Of a stretch of DNA of 10,227 nt, positions 1 through 7,332 are shown in pieces. A model generated the notes under the pieces. That model searched no databases and was not told the DNA's origin. It saw nothing but the letters and a program-made list of their open reading frames with translations. How positions within the stretch are numbered: the stretch's first letter is position 1; every line of letters begins with the position of its first letter. Source of the DNA: Tepidimonas sp. (lineage in GTDB: Bacteria; Pseudomonadota; Gammaproteobacteria; Burkholderiales; Burkholderiaceae_C); the NCBI GenBank assembly GCA_025054905.1, contig JANWZF010000218.1, positions 1 through 10,227 on the forward strand, read 5' to 3'. The position numbers and the translations under genes are program-made.

Positions 1-412
1 AGTGCTCGATGGTCTTCAAACGCACCGGGTTGAGGTCCTCCAGCGTTTTCCAGCGCGAATACAGAGGCAGCACCTTTTCGGTGGGCACCGCCAGCACCTT
101 GCCGTCAACGCCACCCTCGTCTTCCATCTTCAGGATGCCCAGCGCGCGGCACGGCACCACCACCCCGGGCGGCAACGGCACCGGGGTGATGACCAGCACG
201 TCCACCGGGTCGCCATCCCCCGCGATGGTCTGCGGCACATAGCCGTAGTTGGTCGGGTAGTGCATCGCGGTGTTCATGAAACGATCGACGAAGATCGCGC
301 CTGAGGCCTTGTCGACCTCGTACTTGATCGGCTCGCCGTTCATGGAGATTTCGATGATGACATTGAAAGCGTCGGGGACTTTGTCGCCCGCGGTGACTTG
401 GTCGAGGGACAT
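1..412 (-). CDS. ppa: Inorganic pyrophosphatase, family I, 3' end beyond the window
   Basis: Soluble cytoplasmic enzyme that hydrolyses pyrophosphate to two phosphates, pulling forward biosynthetic reactions that release PPi. The 137 visible codons start at ATG 410-412 (MSLDQVTAGD...) and match the family I (E. coli Ppa) core: E21, K30, R44, Y56 and the metal-binding DGDPVD (D66, D68, D71) correspond one-for-one, offset by one, to E. coli E20, K29, R43, Y55, D65, D67 and D70. The family is usually about 175-180 residues, so roughly 40 C-terminal residues lie left of the window; the reading frame is open to the edge. No strong Shine-Dalgarno precedes the ATG. On the right it is divergent from a decayed hppA remnant, the membrane-bound counterpart of this same activity. 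Function is secure from conserved catalytic residues. Confidence 0.96.
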   Translation of the reverse strand, partial: MSLDQVTAGDKVPDAFNVIIEISMNGEPIKYEVDKASGAIFVDRFMNTAMHYPTNYGYVPQTIAGDGDPVDVLVITPVPLPPGVVVPCRALGILKMEDEGGVDGKVLAVPTEKVLPLYSRWKTLEDLNPVRLKTIEH

Positions 413-514
413 GATGAATCAGCCAGAACCTGAAAAAGAAAAACCAACCGTTCCTGGATGCTGCCGTCAATCAGCAGCGCCTGCGGCAACAGCCGGACAA
501 CCCAACTGTCCCCC

Positions 515-520
515 ATTTTA
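515..520 (-). promoter_or_regulatory. Possible -10 box (TAAAAT) for ppa
   Basis: The only clear A/T-rich hexamer upstream of ppa on the minus strand is TAAAAT. It would give a leader of roughly 95 nt. I find no convincing -35 box at 16-18 bp, so this is a weak candidate. Confidence 0.22.
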
Positions 521-557
521 CTGGCGTGATGCTGACAGTCCGGGCCTATTGGTTGCC

Positions 558-688
558 GATGCGCCAAGGCCGCCGTCACCGGCGATACGGTCGGCGCCCC
601 CTACAAGGACACCGCCGGCCCGGTGGTCACCTCGCTCATCAAGATCATCCACATCGTGGCCTTGCTGATCCTGCCCTTGCTGGCCTGA
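558..688 (+). pseudogene. hppA: C-terminal remnant of membrane-bound proton-pumping pyrophosphatase
   Basis: Reading codons from 566 to the TGA at 686-688 gives [19 protein letters not shown] followed by a hydrophobic tail ending in IVALLILPLLA. This is the hallmark C-terminus of membrane H+-translocating pyrophosphatases (HppA), whose consensus here is [23 protein letters not shown] plus a final transmembrane helix. The rest of the ~680-residue protein is absent: an in-frame TGA lies at 533-535 and there is no start codon. Just upstream, GAT GCG at 558-563 would read D-A before the expected His-Lys if one base were lost from the His codon, suggesting a frameshift inside the remnant. The conserved Asp of VGDP is Ala, and the usual AVNP is VVTS, consistent with relaxed selection. 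It lies divergently beside ppa. I infer a large internal deletion of an ancestral hppA; no function is expected. Confidence 0.8.
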
Positions 689-708
689 CGGCCACGTGCG
701 GGTGGCCG
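689..708. terminator. Hairpin between the hppA remnant and the thioredoxin gene, possible terminator
   Basis: CGGCCAC (689-695) and GTGGCCG (702-708) form a perfect 7-bp stem with a 6-nt loop, starting directly after the hppA TGA and 25 bp from the end of the convergent thioredoxin gene. There is no T-tract on either strand, so any termination would be weak or factor-dependent. It may be the original hppA terminator. Confidence 0.4.
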
Positions 709-732
709 CAGCCGCCCGCCCCGCCAGCGGGA

Positions 733-1269
733 CTACAGCCACTGCGCGATGGCGTCGATGTCTTCGGCAAACAGCTGCCCGCGCTCGGCCATCAGGATGC
801 GCCCGTCGCGACCGCGCACCAGGGTGATCGGCAGCCCCTTGGGCTTGGGCATCGCACGCTGCAGCTGCGGCGTCACCCAAGCACAGGGCATGGCATAACC
901 ACGCTGCTGCAGATAGCGCTGGGCGGCCTCAGGTGTGCGGTCGATCGACAGCGTCAGCAGCTGCCAGCCCGGACGTCCCCGATGGCGCTGCCAAAAGGCG
1001 TACAGATGAGGCGTGGTGACAGCACAGAACGGGCAGGTGCTGGCCCACCAGTAAAGCACCACCACCTTGCCGTCCAGCTCGCGCGGCTCCACGCGGCTGC
1101 CATCCAACAGTTCTAGCGGCGGCAGCGGCCAGGATGCCCCAAGGGCTGGCAGCGGAGGGGCCTTGGCTTCGGCAGCCACCGCGTCAGCGGGCTGAGCCTG
1201 CAAGTCCACCGCCCAGCCGCCCAGCAGGGCTGCCGTACCCAACATCCAATGGCGTCGATCGATGGACAT
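733..1269 (-). CDS. Exported TlpA-like thioredoxin-fold protein
   Basis: A 178-residue periplasmic thiol-disulfide protein of the TlpA/ResA/AhpC-TSA type. Residues 1-30 form an export signal: an N-terminal twin arginine (IDRRHWML), a hydrophobic stretch GTAALLGGWA and likely cleavage near LQA-QPA (residue 25). The RR followed by an apolar stretch suggests possible Tat export, but the motif is not canonical. The thioredoxin domain covers about 45-178, with active site WWASTCPFC (Cys79, Cys82) and the cis-proline loop KGLPITLV (Pro147). The start is the ATG at 1267-1269, preceded at 5 nt by a good TAGGAG. It is divergent from moaA with an 82-bp shared gap. Family members reduce disulfides of cytochrome c apoproteins or other exported clients; the client here is unknown, and a link to molybdoenzymes is only suggested by position. 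Confidence 0.88.
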   Translation of the reverse strand: MSIDRRHWMLGTAALLGGWAVDLQAQPADAVAAEAKAPPLPALGASWPLPPLELLDGSRVEPRELDGKVVVLYWWASTCPFCAVTTPHLYAFWQRHRGRPGWQLLTLSIDRTPEAAQRYLQQRGYAMPCAWVTPQLQRAMPKPKGLPITLVRGRDGRILMAERGQLFAEDIDAIAQWL

Positions 1270-1274
1270 GTTGT

Positions 1275-1280
1275 CTCCTA
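1275..1280 (-). promoter_or_regulatory. Ribosome binding site of the thioredoxin-like gene
   Basis: TAGGAG on the minus strand lies 5 nt before the ATG at 1267-1269 and fixes that start. Confidence 0.75.
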
Positions 1281-1291
1281 GCGAACGGACG

Positions 1292-1333
1292 GGTCGGGCG
1301 GGGAAACCCCACGCGCCATACTGCCGCCCGACC
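1292..1333. promoter_or_regulatory. 10-bp inverted repeat in the thioredoxin/moaA divergent promoter region
   Basis: GGTCGGGCGG (1292-1301) and CCGCCCGACC (1324-1333) are perfect reverse complements separated by 22 nt. The spacer contains a second small hairpin, GGGG-AAA-CCCC (1300-1310), that competes with the outer stem for two bases. The right arm ends 2 bp upstream of the putative moaA -10 box. It could be an operator for one or both divergent genes, or an RNA hairpin in the thioredoxin leader. No regulator can be named from sequence. Confidence 0.45.
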
Positions 1334-1335
1334 GC

Positions 1336-1341
1336 GATAAT
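1336..1341 (+). promoter_or_regulatory. Candidate -10 box (GATAAT) for moaA
   Basis: GATAAT ends 10 bp before the moaA ATG. With a start site 6-8 nt downstream the transcript would have a leader of only a few nucleotides, and no Shine-Dalgarno is present. No strong -35 is visible; the inverted repeat at 1292-1333 occupies that position. Confidence 0.4.
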
Positions 1342-1351
1342 CTAGCGCACC

Positions 1352-2488
1352 ATGGCCGAGCGTGTCATTCCCCTCCACGACCAGCGCATCGCCGCGCTGG
1401 CCGCGCCGCGTCCCGCGGTGGCGCAAGCGCCCACGGGTCGGCTGTTCGATGCGCTGCAGCGGCCGTTGCGCGACCTGCGCATCAGCGTCACCGACCGCTG
1501 CAATTTCCGCTGCAGCTACTGCATGCCTAAGGAGGTGTTCGGCAAGGATTACCCCTACCTGCCCCACGCCGACCTGCTGACGTTTGAGGAGATCACGCGC
1601 CTGGCACGGCTTTTTCTGGCCCACGGGGTGCGCAAGATCCGCTTGACCGGCGGCGAGCCGCTGCTGCGCAAGAACATCGAACAGCTGATCGAGATGCTGG
1701 CCGGTTTGCGCACCGTGGAAGGTGAACCGCCGGAGTTGACGCTGACCACCAACGGCAGCCTGCTCAAGCGCAAGGCGCACGCGCTGCGGCAAGCCGGATT
1801 GCAGCGTGTCACCGTCAGTCTGGATGCGCTGGATGACGCGGTCTTCCAGCGGATGAACGACGTTGGCTTTCCCGTCGCCGAAGTGCTGGAGGGCATCGCA
1901 GCCGCGCAGGCAGCGGGCTTGCAGCCGATCAAGGTCAACATGGTCGTCAAACGCGGCACCAATGATGACCAGATCGTGCCGATGGCGCGCCATTTCCGCG
2001 GCAGTGGCATCGTGTTGCGTTTCATCGAATACATGGATGTCGGCAGCTCCAACGGCTGGTGTCTGGACGAGGTGCTGCCCAGCGCGCAGGTGCGGGCCCG
2101 ACTGCAGGAAGCGTTCGCGCTGGTGCCGCTGCCGCCCGGTGCCCCGGGCGAAACGGCTGAGCGCTGGGGTTATGCCGGGCCTGATGGTCGGCACGACCCG
2201 GCTTTGGGCGAAGTGGGCTTCATCAGCAGCGTCACCCAGGCGTTTTGCCGCGACTGCAACCGGGCCCGGCTGTCCACCGAAGGACGGCTGTACCTGTGCC
2301 TGTTTGCCGAACGCGGCTACGACCTGCGCGCGCTGCTGCGCGCAGGGGTCAGCGATGCCGAGTTGGCTGCCTCCCTGGCGGCGATCTGGGGATCGCGCAA
2401 CGATCGCTACTCGGAAATCCGCGCCCTGTTGCCACCGCAGACGCGTCGCTCGGCGCGGCGCATCGAAATGAGCTACATCGGGGGCTGA
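1352..2488 (+). CDS. moaA: GTP 3',8-cyclase MoaA (molybdenum cofactor biosynthesis)
   Basis: Radical SAM enzyme that, with MoaC, converts GTP into cyclic pyranopterin monophosphate, the first step of molybdenum cofactor synthesis in the cytoplasm. The 378-residue protein has the radical SAM cluster CX3CX2C (C50, C54, C57 in DRCNFRCSYCMPK), the SAM-binding GGEP at 100-103, and the C-terminal second 4Fe-4S cluster CX2CX13C (C299, C302, C316) that binds GTP. It ends in the conserved GG required for activity in the family. A ~40-residue N-terminal extension precedes the domain. ATG 1352 is the chosen start although no Shine-Dalgarno precedes it; the short distance to the -10 box suggests nearly leaderless translation. 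First gene of a moaA-mobA-moeA run; moaC, moaD and moaE are not in the window. Confidence 0.97.
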   Translation: MAERVIPLHDQRIAALAAPRPAVAQAPTGRLFDALQRPLRDLRISVTDRCNFRCSYCMPKEVFGKDYPYLPHADLLTFEEITRLARLFLAHGVRKIRLTGGEPLLRKNIEQLIEMLAGLRTVEGEPPELTLTTNGSLLKRKAHALRQAGLQRVTVSLDALDDAVFQRMNDVGFPVAEVLEGIAAAQAAGLQPIKVNMVVKRGTNDDQIVPMARHFRGSGIVLRFIEYMDVGSSNGWCLDEVLPSAQVRARLQEAFALVPLPPGAPGETAERWGYAGPDGRHDPALGEVGFISSVTQAFCRDCNRARLSTEGRLYLCLFAERGYDLRALLRAGVSDAELAASLAAIWGSRNDRYSEIRALLPPQTRRSARRIEMSYIGG

Positions 2489-2493
2489 CCGCG

Positions 2494-3177
2494 ATGCGCA
2501 CAGCCTCCTCAAGCGCAGGCTGGACGCCCCCGCAGGCGGGGGCCGTGACCGGCCTGATCCTGGCCGGCGGCCTTGCGCGCCGCATGGGCGGCGTGGACAA
2601 GGGGCTGCAAGCGTTTCGAGGGGCGCCGCTGGTGCTGCACGTCTTGCTGCGGCTGCAGCAACAGCGGGGCGGCTGGATCGGTGCGCACATGATCAATGCC
2701 AACCGCAATCTGGCCGCCTACGAGGCGCTGGGGGTGCCGGTGTGGCCGGACGTGCTGAAAGGGCACGCGGGGCCGCTGGCCGGCATGCTCACCGGCCTGC
2801 TGCACGCCGACACACCGTGGCTGCTGGTGGTGCCGTGCGACTCCCCGCTGTTGCCGCTGGATCTGGCTGATCGACTGGCACAGGCGGTGCTGCGCACGCG
2901 CGCCGATCTGGCCGTGGCGGCCGCCCCGGAATCCGACGGCCAGCTGCGGCCGCAACCGGTGTTTTGCCTACTGGGAGCCCATCTGCTGGAAAGCCTGCAG
3001 GCTTTTGTGCAGGGCGGTGGACGCAAGATCGACGCCTGGACCGCGCAGCTGGCCACGGTCGTCGTGCCGTTTGACGCGCCGCACGATGATCCGCTGGCCT
3101 TTGCCAACGTCAACACGCTGCCGCAATTGCACGCGCTGGCGGCCGCCGCGCCGCGCAACCCGTCCCCGCTGGCTTGA
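2494..3177 (+). CDS. mobA: Molybdenum cofactor guanylyltransferase MobA
   Basis: Transfers GMP from GTP to molybdopterin-Mo, producing the bis-MGD form used by DMSO-reductase-family enzymes such as nitrate reductase and formate dehydrogenase. The 227-residue protein has the nucleotide-binding loop LAGGLARRMGGVDKGL (23-38), GPLAG (93-97), the metal-site segment PCDSPLLP (114-121) and the C-terminal FANVNT (203-208) typical of MobA. The ~17 N-terminal residues before the fold and a short Ala/Pro tail make it somewhat longer than E. coli MobA (194 aa). ATG 2494 lies 5 nt after the moaA stop, with a G-run in the end of moaA as the only ribosome-binding signal, so translational coupling is likely. 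The stop is 5 nt from moeA. Confidence 0.95.
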   Translation: MRTASSSAGWTPPQAGAVTGLILAGGLARRMGGVDKGLQAFRGAPLVLHVLLRLQQQRGGWIGAHMINANRNLAAYEALGVPVWPDVLKGHAGPLAGMLTGLLHADTPWLLVVPCDSPLLPLDLADRLAQAVLRTRADLAVAAAPESDGQLRPQPVFCLLGAHLLESLQAFVQGGGRKIDAWTAQLATVVVPFDAPHDDPLAFANVNTLPQLHALAAAAPRNPSPLA

Positions 3178-3182
3178 ACCGC

Positions 3183-4470
3183 ATGAAATCCCTGGAAGAA
3201 CTGGCCGCTGAACTGCAGGGCTACGACCCGCATGCCTTGCCTGCCTCTGCCGTCCACGCCTTTTTGCAGCGGTGGGTGGAGCCGATCCGCGACGTCGAGC
3301 GCGTGGCCCTGCCGGCCGCCCGCGAGCGCATCCTGGCGCAGGCCGTCGTGGCGCCGATGGATGTCCCCCCTCACGACAACGCGGCGATGGACGGCTACGC
3401 GGTGCGCGGTGCGGATTTGCATCCCTCGCAGCCGACCACGCTGCAGGTGCTGGGCACGTGCTACGCGGGCCAGGCCGGCTGGGTGCAGCCCGTGCCCGCC
3501 GGTGCCTGCGTGCGCATCATGACCGGTGCGGTGATGCCAGCCGGCTGCGACACGGTGGTACCGCTGGAATTGGTCAGCGCCACCTCCGACACGACGATCA
3601 CGCTGCCCCCGGGCGTGGTGCGCCCCGGAGAGCATCGCCGCCTGCGGGGCGAGGATCTGGCGGCCGGTCAGCCGGCGCTGCAGGCCGGCCAACGGCTGGG
3701 GCCGGCGGCCTTGGGCCTGGCGGCCAGCCTGGGCCAGGCCGAGCTCACCGTGGTGCGGCGAGCCCGGGTGGCGTACTTTTCCACCGGCGATGAGGTGCTC
3801 AGCCTCGGGCAACCCTGGCGTCCCGGTGCCATCTACGACAGCAACCGCTACACCCTGACAGCCCTGCTGCACCGGCTTGGGGTCGAGGTGATCGACCTGG
3901 GCGTGGTGCGCGACGAGCCGGCCGAGCTGGAAGCGGCCCTGCGCGCAGCCGCTGCGCAGGCCGATGCCGTCATCACCAGTGGGGGCGTCAGCATGGGCGA
4001 AGCCGACCACACCAAGGCGATGATGCGGCGTCTGGGCGACGTCGTGTTCTGGCGCATCGCGATGCGGCCCGGGCGACCGATGGCCGTGGGGAGCCTGCGG
4101 CTGGCACCCGATACCGCCCCCACGCTGCTGTTCGGTCTGCCTGGCAATCCCGTCGCGGCGATGGTGACGTTTCTGGTCTTCGTGCGGCCGGCGCTGTTGC
4201 GCTTGATGGGCGCCTCACCCTCCGAGCTGCTGCCGCTGCGCGCGCAGCAACGAGCCGATGCGCAAAAAGCCCGGCCGCACCGAATACCAGCGCGGCATCG
4301 TCAGCCGCGCCCCCGACGGATCGCTGCAGGTGCGCACCACCGGCCAGCAGGGCTCGGGCGTGCTGCGCTCGATGGTGGAGGCCAACGGTCTGATCGTGCT
4401 GCACCACGATCAGGGGTCGGTGGCCGTGGGCGACGAGGTGGATGTGCTGATGTTCGAGGGCCTGATCTGA
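3183..4470 (+). CDS. moeA: Molybdopterin molybdenumtransferase MoeA, interrupted by a frameshift near 4238-4246
   Basis: MoeA inserts molybdate into adenylated molybdopterin to give Mo-molybdopterin. From ATG 3183 the frame encodes family hallmarks: DNAAMDGYAV (65-74), MTGAVMPAG (113-121), ITSGGVSMGEADH (264-276) and FGLPGNPVAA (317-326). After about residue 354 (SELLPLRA) the frame is lost; the C-terminal domain IV continues one frame over as RSNEPMRKKPGRTEYQRG to GLI and the TGA at 4468-4470. The span of 1288 nt is 3n+1: one surplus or two missing bases in the run CTGCGCGCGCAGC; adding one GC unit restores LRARSNEP and a protein of about 429 residues. As written, translation continues antisense through yggT to 4760 as an Ala/Pro/Arg-rich tail (525 aa). 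Both halves look well conserved, so a sequencing error or very recent mutation is likely. TTG 3174, overlapping the mobA stop, is an alternative start; ATG is preferred. Confidence 0.9.
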
Positions 4471-4485
4471 ACGGCGCGGGCGCCA

Positions 4486-5016
4486 TCAGCCGAGCACCAT
4501 CAACCCCACCTGCAGGACGATCAGCAGCACCAGCACCGACAGGTCCACCCCGCCCACGGTCGGGATCAGCCGACGCAGCGGGGCCAGCAGCGGCTCGAGC
4601 AGCCGGCCCAGCAACCCCAGCGCCGGCGACATCGGCTGCACCCACGACAGCAGCGCATAGCCCAGCAGCAGCACCATCAGCCCCTGCAGCACCGTGCGCA
4701 GCAAAAAGTGCAGCGCCAGCAGCGGCACCCCCACCACATAGGACACCGTCGTGCCGCTGAGCATCGAGACCAGGCCGGCGTAGGCCAGCGCCAGCAGGAC
4801 CGCCGACAGCAGGCTGCCCCAGTCGGTGTTGGCCTGGGCCCACGTGCGCGGCAGCCAGCGCCGCATCGGCCGCACGATCCAGTCGGTGATGGCGATCACG
4901 AAGGGGCCGGGCTGCTGCGACATGCGCAAGCGGCGTGTGTTCATCCAGCCGCGCAGCAGCGCCGCAGCCACGAGGATGAAAAAGAGGGTATCGAGCAGAA
5001 ACAGGACAATGCGCAT
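4486..5016 (-). CDS. YggT-family integral membrane protein
   Basis: A 176-residue inner-membrane protein with two YggT repeats. Apolar segments lie at about 3-24, 68-88, 92-127 (possibly two passes) and 158-175. The diagnostic motif after the first and third hydrophobic regions is present twice: ITDWIVRPMRRWLP (43-56) and LLAPLRRLIPTVGGVDLSVL (143-162). The molecular role of the family is not established; members are variously linked to osmotic/K+ stress tolerance, and to cell division and thylakoid organisation in phototrophs. An upstream in-frame ATG at 5047-5049 exists, but ATG 5014-5016 (MRIVLFLLDT) begins right at the first helix as is usual in the family. No clear Shine-Dalgarno. It converges with moeA (15-bp gap) and starts 54 bp downstream of the rnr stop in the same direction, so cotranscription with rnr is possible. 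Confidence 0.9.
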   Translation of the reverse strand: MRIVLFLLDTLFFILVAAALLRGWMNTRRLRMSQQPGPFVIAITDWIVRPMRRWLPRTWAQANTDWGSLLSAVLLALAYAGLVSMLSGTTVSYVVGVPLLALHFLLRTVLQGLMVLLLGYALLSWVQPMSPALGLLGRLLEPLLAPLRRLIPTVGGVDLSVLVLLIVLQVGLMVLG

Positions 5017-5070
5017 GACGGGCTCTATCGTACGATGAAGCGGCTGCACCCACCGTCGCGGCCGTGGCGC

Positions 5071-7332
5071 TCAACGCCGGCTGCCGCGGCTGTGCCGACC
5101 GCGTGCCGCTGCTGCACCCGCGGCGCGGCGTCCCTGCGGGCCGGCGCCGCCCCGGTCACGCCCGCGGCCAGGACGGCCAACCTCCGGCGCCTCGGGCGCG
5201 CCGCCTTCGGCACCACGGCGTTTGGGCGGGTTGCGCGTCTTGGCCGCTGCCTTGCCGGCGCGTTCGGCGCCACCCTCCTCGTCGCTGGAGCGCACCAGCC
5301 GGAAGTCGATGCGGCGTCCATCCAGATCGACCCGGCTGACCTGCACGCGCACCGCCGTGCCCAGCCCGTAGCGCACCCCGGTGCGCTCGCCGCGCAGCTC
5401 CTGGCGGCGCTCGTCATATTGAAAGTATTCGCCCCCAAGCTCGGTGATGTGCACCAGACCTTCGACGTACAGGCTGTCGAGCGTGACGAACAGCCCGAAG
5501 CTGGTGACTGCGCTGACGGTGCCGGCAAACTCTTCGCCAAGGTGCTCGCGCATGTACTTGCACTTCAGCCAGGCCTCCACGTCGCGGCTGGCCTCGTCAG
5601 CCCGACGCTCGTTGGCGCTGCAGTGCAGGCCGGCAGCTTCCCATCCCAGCACTTCGTCGCTGGGGCGGCCGCGCGTGCGCGTCATCGCCTCCGACGGGCC
5701 GCGATCCTGCAGGCGCCTGGCCAGCTTGGCTTGCGCTTCCCCCGGCAAGGGCAGCGCTGGCAGGTGGTAGCGTTCTGCCTTGAGGATGGCCTTGATGACG
5801 CGGTGCACCAGCAAATCGGGATAGCGCCGGATGGGGCTGGTGAAGTGGGTGTAAGCTTCGAAAGCCAGCCCAAAGTGCCCGACGTTGTGCGGCGAGTACA
5901 TCGCCTGCTGCATCGAGCGCAGCAGCATCTGATGGATCTGGGGCGCATCGGGACGGTCGGCCGTGGCCTTGGACAGGGCCTGGAAATCCCGCGGCGCGGG
6001 TTGATCCGGCAAGGTGGCGCTGACCCCCAGCGCCTTGAGGTACTCGCGCAGCAGCTCGACCTTGTCGGCCGACGGCCGCTCGTGCACGCGGTACAGGCAG
6101 GGGTGTTGATGGCTGGCGACAAAGTCGGCCGCGCAGACATTGGCCGCCAGCATCGCCTCTTCGATCAAGCGGTGCGCGTCGTTGCGGGTGCGGGGCTCGA
6201 TGCGCTCGATGCGGCCAGCCTCGTCGCAGACGATCTGGGTTTCCACCGTTTCCAGATCGACCGCCCCGCGGGCTTCGCGCGCGCGCAGCAAGGCCCGAAA
6301 AACATCGTACAGGTTGAGCAGGTGGGGCACCAATGCCGCGTGCCGCTGCGCCTCCGGGCCGCGGGTGTTTTGCAGGATCGCAGCCACCTCCGTGTACGTG
6401 AAGCGCTGGTGGCTGTGCATGACCGCAGGGTAAAACTGGTACGCCTGCACCTGTCCCTTGGCGTCGATCAGCATGTCGCACACCATGCACAGCCGATCCA
6501 CCCCCGGGTTGAGCGAGCACAGCCCGTTGGAGAGCTTTTCCGGCAGCATCGGGATGACGCGGCGCGGAAAGTACACGCTGGTGGCACGGTCGTAGGCGTC
6601 GATGTCCAGCGCGCTGCCGTTGCGCACGTAGTGGCTGACATCGGCAATGGCCACCAGCAACCGCCAGCCCTTGCCGCGCCCGAGCCGCGCCGGTTCGCAG
6701 TAGACCGCATCGTCGAAGTCGCGCGCGTCTTCGCCGTCGATGGTCACCAGCGGCACATCGGTCAGGTCGATGCGGCCCCGCCGGTCAACCGCCCGCACCT
6801 TGTCTGGCAGCGCACGCGCCTCGGCCAGCGCGCCTTCCGAAAACTGGTGCGGCACGCCGTACTTGCGCACCGCGATTTCGATTTCCATGCCGGGGTCGTC
6901 GATGTCACCCAGCACCTCCGTGACGCGGCCCACCGGCTGACCGTACAGCGCGGGCGGCTCGGTCAGCTCCACCACGACCACCTGGCCGGGTTGGGCGGTC
7001 CCGGTTGCCCCCTTGGGAATCAACACGTCCTGGCCGTAGCGCTTGTCCTCGGGGGCCACCAGCCAGACGCCGTTTTCGTGCAGCAGCCGCCCGATGATCG
7101 GCGCACTGGGCCGCGCCAGGATTTCGGTGACACGCCCTTCGGGACGGCCGCGGCGGTCGTGGCGCAAGATGCGCACGCGCACGCGGTCACGATGCAGCAC
7201 GGCGCGCATCTCGTTGGGCGACAGGTAAATGTCCGGCTGCCCATCGTCGCGCACGACGAAGCCGTGACCGTCGCGGTGACCGACGACGGTCCCTTCGATT
7301 TCGTTCGTGCTGGGAGGAGTGGGATCTTTCAC
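5071..7332 (-). CDS. rnr: Ribonuclease R (3'-5' exoribonuclease)
   Basis: Processive 3'-5' exoribonuclease of the RNB/RNase II superfamily, degrading structured RNA, mRNA fragments and defective rRNA/tRNA in the cytoplasm. From the GTG at 7330-7332 it has 753 residues: cold-shock/OB domains at about 12-140, RNB catalytic domain about 185-510 with TIDGEDARDFDD (D199, D205, D207, D208, equivalent to E. coli D272, D278, D280, D281), FTSPIRRYPD (497-506), an S1 domain about 600-682, and a basic Arg/Gly/Ala-rich tail (685-753). The E. coli enzyme (813 aa) has an N-terminal helix-turn-helix domain; here homology begins directly at the first OB domain. The open frame extends to 7488 but that part is antisense to a tRNA gene and was excluded. 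AAGGA lies 11 nt before the GTG; an in-frame GTG 14 codons upstream (7372-7374) is an alternative. Confidence 0.95.
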   Translation of the reverse strand: MKDPTPPSTNEIEGTVVGHRDGHGFVVRDDGQPDIYLSPNEMRAVLHRDRVRVRILRHDRRGRPEGRVTEILARPSAPIIGRLLHENGVWLVAPEDKRYGQDVLIPKGATGTAQPGQVVVVELTEPPALYGQPVGRVTEVLGDIDDPGMEIEIAVRKYGVPHQFSEGALAEARALPDKVRAVDRRGRIDLTDVPLVTIDGEDARDFDDAVYCEPARLGRGKGWRLLVAIADVSHYVRNGSALDIDAYDRATSVYFPRRVIPMLPEKLSNGLCSLNPGVDRLCMVCDMLIDAKGQVQAYQFYPAVMHSHQRFTYTEVAAILQNTRGPEAQRHAALVPHLLNLYDVFRALLRAREARGAVDLETVETQIVCDEAGRIERIEPRTRNDAHRLIEEAMLAANVCAADFVASHQHPCLYRVHERPSADKVELLREYLKALGVSATLPDQPAPRDFQALSKATADRPDAPQIHQMLLRSMQQAMYSPHNVGHFGLAFEAYTHFTSPIRRYPDLLVHRVIKAILKAERYHLPALPLPGEAQAKLARRLQDRGPSEAMTRTRGRPSDEVLGWEAAGLHCSANERRADEASRDVEAWLKCKYMREHLGEEFAGTVSAVTSFGLFVTLDSLYVEGLVHITELGGEYFQYDERRQELRGERTGVRYGLGTAVRVQVSRVDLDGRRIDFRLVRSSDEEGGAERAGKAAAKTRNPPKRRGAEGGAPEAPEVGRPGRGRDRGGAGPQGRRAAGAAAARGRHSRGSRR

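Noticed and set aside
526..1116. 196-codon plus-strand open frame across the hppA remnant and the thioredoxin gene
   Set aside because: It is in a different frame from the hppA homology and runs antisense to a clear TlpA-like gene with a good ribosome binding site.
1184..2512. 442-codon minus-strand open frame opposite moaA
   Set aside because: Antisense to a complete MoaA with all cluster cysteines; low-complexity Gln/Arg/His composition typical of shadow frames.
2718..4010. 430-codon minus-strand open frame opposite mobA and moeA
   Set aside because: No family features, and both opposite-strand genes carry catalytic motifs in the right order.
4473..4484. GGCGC-GG-GCGCC palindrome between the moeA and yggT stops
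   Set aside because: Too short, two-base loop, no T-tract; expected by chance in this base composition.
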